This document shows positions 14,964 to 21,433 of a stretch of 22,980 nucleotides of DNA, piece by piece. A program made the position numbers and the translations under genes. This stretch comes from JBAVVD01 sp049697115 (GTDB lineage Bacteria > Acidobacteriota > Aminicenantia > Aminicenantales > UBA4085), in NCBI GenBank assembly GCA_049697115.1, contig JBAVVD010000094.1, positions 1-22,980 of the forward strand. Direction: 5' to 3'. Under the pieces are notes generated by a model. It worked only from the letters and a program-made list of their open reading frames with translations. It made no database searches and was not told where the DNA came from. Numbering within the stretch: the stretch's first letter is position 1; each line of letters opens with the position of its first letter.

Positions 14964-15827
14964 TCATGGTTTTGGGGATGCGTACGTTCGGTTCTCTCGG
15001 TTTTCATTTCCTCTTTCTTTTTTATGAAGAACGTAGAAGCAGCGCTCCCCGAAAAAAAAGTCCTCCACCCGATAACCCCGAGAGAAATAATGCGTCATAG
15101 TTCTCCGGATGGAGCTCTGCCAGCGAGCGACAAGCGGCGGCATTAAGCGAAGTTCTTTGATGTCTCTCGGGGCCTCCACGAGAAGAGTTCCTTCCTTCAA
15201 AAACAGCCGGGGCGGTTCTAGAGAGGAAACGTCGCTTTTCGGGCCCACCCTTCGCTCGAGAGCCTTAGCCATATTCTCCGGTTTAAAGGTCTTGTTTTTC
15301 TCCTTGCGCCTGAGCTCGACCCTCCTCTCTTTGATCCACCACTCCATGAAAAATCGATCCGTAGGCATGTTCTGCCTAAAGGTCAGGGCCGGCATCCGCC
15401 CATAAAAATTAGAAAGATAGGTTTGCGTTACGGCTCCCAGAGAATGAATGTTGAGGTTGGCGTTGCGGGCTTGAAGGGGATCAAAAGTCCAGGTGATTAA
15501 ATTAAATCCCCGCTTCAGGGCTTCTGCTCTTTGGGCCCATTTGAGCCTTTTTCCGATTCCATATCCCTGATATTCGGGCATCACAGCCAGCAGATGAGAA
15601 TGCTGGCAAAATGTCCTGCCAAAAATAGCCGGAAAAGAATAGACAAATCCCGCGGCCTCCTTCTCTACAAATGCTCCGAGCAGAATCCCTCCCGTCTGGA
15701 CCGAGACGCAGAACTGATGGACAGGCGTTAAGTCAATATCTTTATGACGCCAGATTTTTTTCTGGATATGGACGCAAAGGTCGAAATCCGAAAGGGTTTT
15801 TAAAGCTCTGATTTTAACATTCCTCAT
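14964..15827 (-). CDS. GNAT-family acyltransferase of the COG3375 type, possible amino acid N-succinyltransferase
   Basis: The product is 287 aa. Residues 1-165 form a GNAT domain: LAVMPEYQGYGIGKRLK (80-96) holds the acyl-CoA pyrophosphate loop Q-G-Y-G-I-G (87-92). TWTFDPLQARNANLN (112-126) and the following GAV-x2-TYLSNFYG and MPTDRFFMEWW stretches are the hallmark of the COG3375 branch. The C-terminal 120 residues are basic and less distinctive. In Geobacillus kaustophilus a GNAT encoded beside N-succinylamino acid racemase succinylates D-amino acids, the first step of an irreversible D-to-L conversion. The same role is inferred here from the racemase-like neighbour. The start has only a weak AAGG site nine bases away. 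An acetyl donor and another amine substrate are equally possible from sequence. Confidence 0.85.
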   Translation of the reverse strand: MRNVKIRALKTLSDFDLCVHIQKKIWRHKDIDLTPVHQFCVSVQTGGILLGAFVEKEAAGFVYSFPAIFGRTFCQHSHLLAVMPEYQGYGIGKRLKWAQRAEALKRGFNLITWTFDPLQARNANLNIHSLGAVTQTYLSNFYGRMPALTFRQNMPTDRFFMEWWIKERRVELRRKEKNKTFKPENMAKALERRVGPKSDVSSLEPPRLFLKEGTLLVEAPRDIKELRLMPPLVARWQSSIRRTMTHYFSRGYRVEDFFFGERCFYVLHKKERGNENRENRTYASPKP

Positions 15828-15956
15828 CCGGTCGAGCCTTTTTTCAGAGCCGTCTCCCTTTTCCTGTCTTCTCTATGGGCAGCGAAAGTCACGCGCTCTT
15901 TCATTGCCGCCATATTAACATAGCGGAGAAAAATTGCGCAAGCACGCCACAGGATG

Positions 15957-15986
15957 TTGACATTTATTCTTCTCCAGGTTTATATT
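15957..15986 (+). promoter_or_regulatory. promoter of the secreted CBM9-like protein gene
   Basis: A perfect TTGACA (15957-15962) is followed after 18 bp by TATATT (15981-15986). The start of transcription would be near 15993 with a leader of about 130 nt. It lies in the divergent gap (15828-16123) between the GNAT gene and this one; no other gene is seen there. Confidence 0.65.
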
Positions 15987-15991
15987 TTTCT

Positions 15992-16002
15992 GGTAGGCTA
16001 CC
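15992..16002. promoter_or_regulatory. small palindrome at the predicted transcription start
   Basis: GGTAG-G-CTACC is a perfect 5-bp inverted repeat. It coincides with the predicted start of transcription, a common operator position. The GGCTA within it can alternatively pair with TAGCC at 16007-16011. Confidence 0.3.
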
Positions 16003-16123
16003 TGGATAGCCCATCCGAAGTGTTTAGATAATCACAAAGGAGAAAACGTATCCTCTGTTCCTTAGAGATTATGGTTTATCAGAGTCCATAAAAATGGAGT
16101 CAAATACATAAATCGGAGGACAT

Positions 16124-16984
16124 ATGAAGATCATAAAATCCATCAATTTTATCCTGATTGTGTGCATCCTGTTCAGCCTTCCTGTCCCCGGATTTGCCAA
16201 AGAAAAGCCCGCGCCGAGCACCTGGGCTTCTCTGCCTGTGGCCATTGACGCATCGGAAGAGGAGTGGAGCGAAGACAGTCTCATCCCTGAAGACAGCGCG
16301 GGCGTTGATCTGGCTTTCCGAAACGACGTCCACAATCTCTACTTGCTTTTTATCATCAAAGATAAAACTTTCCTGAGTACTCTTGAGGCCACAGGAATCA
16401 CGATTTATTTCAATCCTGAAGGAAAGAAGAAAAAAGACCGCGGCCTCCGCTTTTTTAAAAGGATTGCCACTGCCGATGAGAGTATTCTGGCCCTGGAAAG
16501 ATATGGCCAGACTCTCTCGGAAGAACAAAAAAAAGAGATCAAATCCAAGCCGAATTATGTCCTGTATGACTGCGAGCTCATCGAAAAGGAGAACGTATCT
16601 GCGGTTGAAGTTCCACAGGGCAGCCCATCTCCGCCTCCGGTTTTCAAATATGTCCGGAAAGGCGAGTCGACGGTTTTTGAATTCCGAATTCCCCTCAGCC
16701 GGGAAGACCAGCCTTCTGGAATAGGCGCGGCTCCCGGTGGACTCTTTAAAATTGGCTTCGAGTGGGGAGGCCTGACAAAAGATATGCAGACGTCAAGGCT
16801 CGCCAAGGCATACCTTGAGGCGGATAGAATCGCGCAGAGAGAGCTTAGGTCCGGAGCCGGAGAGACAGAATCGGGCAGAACTGACTTAACCCGCACTTCT
16901 CAATCCCAAAGGCAAAGCACACGACCCAAAAAATATTCTTTCTGGCTGGACGTCAAACTCGCTTCAAGTTCGATGGTACCCTAA
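16124..16984 (+). CDS. secreted protein with a CBM9-like (DOMON-type sugar/ligand-binding) domain
   Basis: The product is 286 aa. The N-terminus is a signal peptide: MKIIK, hydrophobic residues 6-22, and likely cleavage after PVPGFA. The mature part begins with a short linker and then a beta-rich region with the pattern of CBM9-like domains: IDASEEEW near residue 42, GVDLAFRNDVHNLYLLFIIK at about 60-79, and TIYFNPEG near 93. Later come FEFRIPLS and FKIGFEWGG. Such domains bind carbohydrates or are structural parts of surface proteins. The tail is rich in Ser, Thr, Gln and Arg and likely disordered. Start choice is supported by a GGAGG site. The stop codon is immediately followed by the target duplication of an inserted miniature element. 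The ligand is unknown, and the domain call is by pattern only. Confidence 0.7.
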   Translation: MKIIKSINFILIVCILFSLPVPGFAKEKPAPSTWASLPVAIDASEEEWSEDSLIPEDSAGVDLAFRNDVHNLYLLFIIKDKTFLSTLEATGITIYFNPEGKKKKDRGLRFFKRIATADESILALERYGQTLSEEQKKEIKSKPNYVLYDCELIEKENVSAVEVPQGSPSPPPVFKYVRKGESTVFEFRIPLSREDQPSGIGAAPGGLFKIGFEWGGLTKDMQTSRLAKAYLEADRIAQRELRSGAGETESGRTDLTRTSQSQRQSTRPKKYSFWLDVKLASSSMVP

Positions 16985-17331
16985 GATTCATTGGTTCTCT
17001 TCTATTCTGGTTGGATTAGAAAGGAGATATCCGGAATGGCTGCGCTCCCCTTCAGGTTTTTCACGCCGTTCCCTCTCCGCTCCTGGAGGCGGCTGCGGAA
17101 CTCGCATCAATGATTTTCTCATTAAAAGGAAGATCAAAAAATGGGAGAAAGCCCCCATTTTTTCCATTGCATTTCCCTTTTCCGGGAGAAGCTCAGACAT
17201 CCTCGCCGCCCGACAGAGCCGGGTGCCCTCCAAGAGCGGCTCGGGAAGGCTAAACCTTCAATGGTCGCTTTCGCCATTCCGGATATCTTCCTTATATGAA
17301 TCCGTCTTAAATGGAAGAGAACCGATTCATT
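16985..17331. mobile_element. 331-bp foldback/MITE-like element (16993-17323) with 8-bp target site duplication
   Basis: The element starts GGTTCTCTTC (16993-17002) and ends GAAGAGAACC (17314-17323), exact terminal inverted repeats. It is flanked on both sides by GATTCATT (16985-16992 and 17324-17331), a perfect 8-bp direct repeat. The two halves are imperfect inverted copies along most of their length: GATATCCGGAATGGC at 17026-17040 matches, inverted, 17273-17287. CCGCTC-x-TGGAGG recurs, and the centre is the hairpin at 17136-17163. It has no transposase, so it would need one in trans. GG-starting ends with 8-bp duplications resemble ISL3-family elements; that link is inference. It is inserted directly after the stop codon of the CBM9-like gene. 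Open frames inside are not credible genes. Confidence 0.85.
17136..17163. terminator. bidirectional intrinsic terminator at the centre of the miniature element
   Basis: AAAAAATGGG (17136-17145) and CCCATTTTTT (17154-17163) form a perfect 10-bp stem with an 8-nt loop, ending in a T tract in either direction. It would stop transcription from the CBM9-like gene on the left and from the glycosyltransferase pair on the right. Its place at the dyad of the element suggests that it arrived with it. Confidence 0.7.
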
Positions 17332-17335
17332 TAAC

Positions 17336-17351
17336 TATTACGGACGTAATA
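17336..17351. repeat. 16-bp palindrome downstream of the GT4 gene
   Basis: TATTACG-GA-CGTAATA is a 7-bp perfect inverted repeat between the miniature element and the GT4 stop codon. There is no T tract, so terminator function is doubtful. Confidence 0.3.
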
Positions 17352-17391
17352 AATAAAGTCACAATGTTTGATCGGCGCTGGGGCCGCCGTA

Positions 17392-18561
17392 TCAATAGAA
17401 TTTCAACGGTTGGGAAGGGGAGGAGAGTTCCTTTGTTTCAGCCATGGTTTCTTTAGGAAGCTGCACTCCTTTCTTTGAGGCCAGCTTCTCGTAGAGTTCA
17501 ATCACCCGGCCGGCCATGGCTGCAGCGGAGTATTTCCGGTGGACAACTTCATATCCTTCCTCCCCGAGCTTTCTGGCGAGTCTCCGGTCATTATAGAGTT
17601 TGAGAATGGCCTGGGCCAGAGCGGCCGGATTTCGCGTTGAAACGAGCAGCCCCGTCTTTCCATGGAGAACGACCTCAGGAATGCCTCCCACCCGGGTGGC
17701 GACCACAGGAAGCCGACTGGCCATGGCATCCAGAAGAGAGCTTCCCATACCCTCCAGATAAGAAGAAAGGACGAATACATCAAGGGAGGCGAGAATCTGA
17801 GGGATGTCCTCCCGAAAACCCAGAAAGAAAACAAGATCCTCGACCTGCAGCCGCTTCACTTGCTTGGTGAGTTCCATCCGCAGGGAGCCTTTCCCGACAA
17901 TAATGAGCTTGATTTTCGGAGTGTGCTCTTTGAGAATTCTTGTCGCTTCGATTAAATACCGGTGCCCTTTATGATCTTCCAGGTGGGCCACAATGCCGAC
18001 CAAAAAGTCGTCCGGAGCAACGGCAAATTCCCGGCGAAGAAAATCCCGGGTGGCCACCTCTTCGAAGGGAGTAAAATCAATCCCGGAAGGAATAACTTCA
18101 ACCCTTTCCGAGGCTATGCCTCCCTGGACCAGAACTTGTTTGACTCCCTCGGAGATGGCTATGATGGCATCGATATTTTTTGTGTATTTGCGGCGGGAGA
18201 TGAAGTTCTTTTTTAAAGGGAAATCCACCCGGCGGGAAATGACCCGGATCGGGACTCTGGCCAGAGAGCAGGCCATAGAGCCGACCGCCACCGCATGGGC
18301 GTCGTGAAAATGAGCGAGGCGGCAGCCGCGGCGCTTCATGAGAAGTCCCAGCCGGAACGCTGCCAACAGGTCCAGTTCGCTTTTGATGCGAAGCGGAAGG
18401 ATCGGGAGGCCGCACTCAGAGGCTTTTTGAAAAAGAGGGCTTTCCGGCTGGACGATGAACTGAAAAGCATAGCCCTGCTTTTTTAACTCCCTGGCGAGGA
18501 AAAAAGACTGCCTCTGACCACCCCTCCATTCACAGCCAGTGTCAATCTGGAAAATACTCAA
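17392..18561 (-). CDS. family 4 glycosyltransferase (GT-B fold)
   Basis: The product is about 389 aa and transfers a sugar from a nucleotide sugar, probably during envelope polysaccharide or LPS-like glycan assembly at the cytoplasmic face. The N-terminal Rossmann domain starts IFQIDTGCEWRGGQ with the acceptor-side glycine loop. The C-terminal domain (from about residue 185) has GIVAHLEDHKGHRYLIEA, LIIVGKGS, FLGFREDIP and SSYLEGMGSSLLDAMA. Glu270 and Asp278 form an E-x7-D variant of the E-x7-E donor motif. RVGGIPEVV follows. I prefer a TTG start at 18561 because GGGGAG lies six bases before it and the family begins there; ATG 18600 adds 13 polar residues with no Shine-Dalgarno. Either start overlaps the end of the GT2 gene, so the two are co-transcribed. 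Sugar specificity is unknown. Confidence 0.88.
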   Translation of the reverse strand: MSIFQIDTGCEWRGGQRQSFFLARELKKQGYAFQFIVQPESPLFQKASECGLPILPLRIKSELDLLAAFRLGLLMKRRGCRLAHFHDAHAVAVGSMACSLARVPIRVISRRVDFPLKKNFISRRKYTKNIDAIIAISEGVKQVLVQGGIASERVEVIPSGIDFTPFEEVATRDFLRREFAVAPDDFLVGIVAHLEDHKGHRYLIEATRILKEHTPKIKLIIVGKGSLRMELTKQVKRLQVEDLVFFLGFREDIPQILASLDVFVLSSYLEGMGSSLLDAMASRLPVVATRVGGIPEVVLHGKTGLLVSTRNPAALAQAILKLYNDRRLARKLGEEGYEVVHRKYSAAAMAGRVIELYEKLASKKGVQLPKETMAETKELSSPSQPLKFY

Positions 18562-19315
18562 TCCGCTCTCCCCTCTTCCAGATTTCTTTGAGCTTGGCAT
18601 ACCGAGTGAATACAGCGTAGCTATTCAAAACAGAAACAACCAGGCCGGCAAAGCCATCCAGAAACCCCAGTTTTAAGAAGTAAGATTTAGCGAACCTGAA
18701 AAAAGGAAGTAAAATCAGGTGGTACCAGCGGCACTTTTTCTTTTGGGCATAAAGTTTTTGGGCTCCCAGGTCAGAAAAATGATTGATCCGGGCGAGATGC
18801 TCGTGGATGTTCCGATAGGTATAATGATGAATCGTTCCCCTGAGCTTCTCGACCTTCCCTGTCACGACAAGGTTTTCGTGGATGTATTCCCCCTCCCAGA
18901 AGGCCAGGTCTTTCCGAAAAAGACGGACTTTTCGGTCCGGGTACCATCCCGAATGACGAATCCATCTCCCGAGATAGAAGACCTGCCTGGGAATGGAAAA
19001 ACCGGAACACGACGGCTCGCTTTCTTTCAATTCAAGAAGCTCTCTGCGGAGTTCGGGAGAGACTCTTTCATCCGCGTCCAGAGACAGTATCCATGGACAG
19101 GTTGCCCGGCTGTTGGCGAAATTTTTCTGGTCCGCATAATTTGTCCATTTCCGTTCAAAAACACGGTCCGTATATTTTTTGGCGGCCTTGACGGTTTTGT
19201 CTGAACTGCAGCTGTCCACTACAACAATCTCAGAAGCGATCCCCGCCACACTCTGCAAGGCGGCTTCCAGTCTCTTTTCTTCATTATAGGTAATGAGGAC
19301 GACAGAGATTTTCAT
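18542..19315 (-). CDS. family 2 glycosyltransferase (WaaE/KdtX-like)
   Basis: The product is 257 aa. The GT-A fold begins SVVLITYNEEKRLEAAL and continues with EIVVVDSCSSDKT (Asp34), YADQKNFA and the metal-binding D-x-D at Asp80-Ala-Asp82 in LSLDADERVS. FRKDLAFWEGEYIHENLV and the aromatic and basic C-terminal region with one or two hydrophobic stretches (about 203-235) fit the LPS core WaaE/KdtX branch. It is first in an operon with the GT4 gene, which overlaps its last codons. The ATG has no Shine-Dalgarno, and a -10 lies nine bases upstream, so a leaderless start is possible. Together with GT4, TolC and the GT-C-like gene it points to cell-surface glycan work. Confidence 0.9.
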   Translation of the reverse strand: MKISVVLITYNEEKRLEAALQSVAGIASEIVVVDSCSSDKTVKAAKKYTDRVFERKWTNYADQKNFANSRATCPWILSLDADERVSPELRRELLELKESEPSCSGFSIPRQVFYLGRWIRHSGWYPDRKVRLFRKDLAFWEGEYIHENLVVTGKVEKLRGTIHHYTYRNIHEHLARINHFSDLGAQKLYAQKKKCRWYHLILLPFFRFAKSYFLKLGFLDGFAGLVVSVLNSYAVFTRYAKLKEIWKRGERIEYFPD

Positions 19316-19324
19316 TAAGAGAAT

Positions 19325-19352
19325 ATTATCATAGGGGAAAAAACCAAGTAAA
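19325..19352 (-). promoter_or_regulatory. candidate promoter of the GT2-GT4 operon
   Basis: On the minus strand TTTACT (19352-19347) and GATAAT (19330-19325) are separated by 16 bp. The -10 is good and the -35 only fair. The -10 ends nine bases before the GT2 ATG. Confidence 0.4.
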
Positions 19353-19386
19353 TAGGGATGTCGGCTTTTTCTTTCTTCGGGCTTCT

Positions 19387-19411
19387 GAAAAATAGTCCGT
19401 CTCTATTTTTC
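19387..19411 (-). terminator. hairpin terminator overlapping the tolC-like stop codon
   Basis: GAAAAATAG and CTATTTTTC form a perfect 9-bp stem around a 7-nt loop. On the minus strand the TAG stop codon of the TolC-family gene is inside the first arm. The stem is A-T rich and its second arm supplies the T run, so it is a fair intrinsic terminator. Confidence 0.5.
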
Positions 19412-20932
19412 CAGGCTCGTCCCCATTGCTTTTTTCAATCTGGCCAGAGAAAGATTGTAATCCACGAGGGCCTTGAGTTCCATGGATTTGGCATTGGCCA
19501 GGCTATCCTGGTATTCAAGGACAAAATAATTGATCGAAAGCCCGACCTTGAGTTTTTTCTCCTCGGCTTCCAGTCTCTTTTCGGCCAGCTCGCGGGCCAC
19601 CCTGTAGGCCTCGACTCTTTTGGCGTTGGTCTCGACACTACGCACAGCGTCGCTTATTTCCAGGGCCACCTGCTGCTCAAGGCTCTTCAATCTGGCCAGG
19701 CTCTGGTTCAACTCCACCTGAGCATAGGCATATTCGGCTTTGGTTAAAAAATTGCTTAACGGGATGGAAAGCGTAAGGCCGACGTTCCAGTTTTTATAGA
19801 GAAGTTTGAAGGCATCGCGGAAGGAATCCCAGCTGTTTCCCTTCTCCCGTCCAATGATCTCTCCTGAAAGAGGATTGTCGTCCTTATAGAGCAGCTGGTC
19901 ACCGGAAATGCCCGGGCTCCAGTACGAGAACTGCATATCTAGGCCAGGGAGCATCTGGTTACGGGCCACTTTCAGATTCAGATCTTTGCTCTCCATATTT
20001 TTTTTCTGAATCTGCAGGTCCGGTCTCAAATCCATCGCCGTTTTCAAGGCCTGATCCAAGGATAGATCCACTTCCTGAAAACCCGGCCTGTCTGAAGGCA
20101 CAATCTTTTTCAAATGGACACCCCCCTCTGCAGAAAGGTTAATGAGCGTCTTGAGGAGTTCCTCATTCCGGGTGATGAGCGCTTCCGCCTGGATCAAATC
20201 CGCCTCGCGGGAGGCCACGACGGCTTCGGCGTTCAGAATTTCGATCGGTGCGATCTGTCCCAGTTCCACTTCTCTTTTATTCTTCGCCAGCAAGTCTCGG
20301 CCCAGCTCAAGAGACTGCTGTTTGACTTTAAAATCTTCTATGGCATGGACCAGATTCCAATAGGATTCCTCGACAAAATACAGGGTATCCAGAATGACAT
20401 TCTGAAGCTGGTTGTTTGAAATCTCCAGATTATTCTGAGCCTGGAGGATCTGTTGGCGGTTGACTTTGAATCCAAAATTCTTCAGGAGGGGCTGGACAAA
20501 GTCGATGCGAAACGCACTCTCATAGCGGGGATTGATCAACTGAAAAGCCTGGTTGGTATCGGACTTGTAGTTGGTCAGAGAAAGGGAAAAATTCCCCCCT
20601 GTAGGAATTTGCTGCTTCAGAGAAATCCCGTAATCGGAAATTTTGGTGACAATGTTATTCTCGCCCTGAATCCACCAGTACGGAGGACTTTCCTGATGTT
20701 CACTTCCGTAATTCATTTCAAACCGGGGAGTGAAAATTTCTCGGGCACGCGTCACGGCGATATCTGCCAGCTCCGGATTATAGACTTCCACTGCCACCTG
20801 GAGGTTGTTCTTCAAGGCTTTGGCCAGGCACTCTTCCAGTGAGAGCGAAAGTATTTCCTTTTCCTGACACCGCCCTTCCCCGGCCACAAGCGCCAGAATC
20901 AATACGGTCATTAATAGTATTTTTTTCTTCAC
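19403..20932 (-). CDS. TolC-family outer-membrane efflux/export protein
   Basis: The product is 509 aa. The GTG start at 20932 is preceded by AAGGAGG five bases away; the longer ATG frame from 20992 adds a charged, non-signal N-terminus and is rejected. The signal peptide is MKKKILLMTVLILALVAGEG. The mature protein has two TolC-type repeats: SLEECLAKALKNN near residue 31 and SLDQALKTAMDLRPDL near 305. Each is followed by strand segments ending in long coiled-coil helices (about 165-275 and 430-500). Such proteins form a trimeric outer-membrane channel and periplasmic tunnel for drug efflux or type I export. No inner-membrane pump or adaptor gene adjoins. The gene has its own promoter and a terminator-like hairpin at the stop. 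Neighbouring glycosyltransferases hint at envelope function, but linkage is loose. Confidence 0.92.
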   Translation of the reverse strand: MKKKILLMTVLILALVAGEGRCQEKEILSLSLEECLAKALKNNLQVAVEVYNPELADIAVTRAREIFTPRFEMNYGSEHQESPPYWWIQGENNIVTKISDYGISLKQQIPTGGNFSLSLTNYKSDTNQAFQLINPRYESAFRIDFVQPLLKNFGFKVNRQQILQAQNNLEISNNQLQNVILDTLYFVEESYWNLVHAIEDFKVKQQSLELGRDLLAKNKREVELGQIAPIEILNAEAVVASREADLIQAEALITRNEELLKTLINLSAEGGVHLKKIVPSDRPGFQEVDLSLDQALKTAMDLRPDLQIQKKNMESKDLNLKVARNQMLPGLDMQFSYWSPGISGDQLLYKDDNPLSGEIIGREKGNSWDSFRDAFKLLYKNWNVGLTLSIPLSNFLTKAEYAYAQVELNQSLARLKSLEQQVALEISDAVRSVETNAKRVEAYRVARELAEKRLEAEEKKLKVGLSINYFVLEYQDSLANAKSMELKALVDYNLSLARLKKAMGTSLEK

Positions 20933-21060
20933 TTCATCCTCCTTGATGAAATCTTTTTCCTTGATTCCTTCGGATTCCTGCATTCCTCTCACCCCTGACA
21001 GGCGAGATAATCCTGCAGTTTATCAAATTATTGAGACTAACAAAACTTTTAAAACTCTCT

Positions 21061-21089
21061 CTTATAAAATACGAATAGGAAAGCGTTAA
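21061..21089 (-). promoter_or_regulatory. candidate promoter of the TolC-family gene
   Basis: On the minus strand TTAACG (21089-21084) and TATAAG (21066-21061) are 17 bp apart. The leader would be about 120 nt. The match is moderate. Confidence 0.45.
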
Positions 21090-21238
21090 GTTTCCCTCTC
21101 TCCACAGATTATCTGTCATCGGCATTTCATTTTTAGCCTTCACAGCCAGCACGGATTAAGTCTTCCCCTCCTTCCTTTCACCGGCGGGAGACTGATAGTA
21201 TCCCAAATTCCGTGATGCATTTTCTAATATAATAATAA

Positions 21239-21337
21239 AGTGGGTGGCACGGTGCCCGCCCCCGCCCGGCCTCAGCGAATGGTGGCGGGGGGGGCTTTAG
21301 CGAGGACGGACGGGGACGCACCGTGACAGAATCCACT
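21239..21337. repeat. 99-bp GC-rich imperfect palindrome (REP/MITE-like)
   Basis: The ends AGTGG and CCACT match, and the arms GGCACGGTGCCCGCCCCCG (left, from 21246) and CGGGGACGCACCGTGAC (right, to 21327) are inverted copies with small indels. Pairing continues inward through CCTCAGCGAA and TTTAGCGAGG to a G-rich tip. The whole folds as one long hairpin and is far more GC-rich than the AT-rich flanks. AATAATAA occurs on both sides (21231-21238, 21352-21359), possibly by chance. It resembles palindromic repeats moved by RAYT-like transposases, but copy number cannot be judged here. Confidence 0.6.
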
Positions 21338-21386
21338 GAATTAGCTCAATCAATAATAACGGATTTGGGGATGCTTCCCCAGGGAC

Positions 21387-21415
21387 TTGTCGCCTTCCAA
21401 ATTAAATGCTATAAG
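21387..21415 (+). promoter_or_regulatory. candidate promoter of the GT-C-like membrane protein
   Basis: TTGTCG (21387-21392) and TATAAG (21410-21415) are separated by 17 bp. Transcription near 21422 leaves a short leader with GGAG (21425-21428) before the GTG start. A hairpin TGGGG-ATGCTT-CCCCA (21366-21381) lies just upstream. Confidence 0.45.
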
Positions 21416-21433
21416 AGGGAAAATGGAGACTTT

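Noticed and set aside
16988..17456. Open frames on both strands in the gap after the CBM9-like gene
   Set aside because: They fall in the palindromic miniature element or straddle its border; the inverted-repeat structure explains the sequence.
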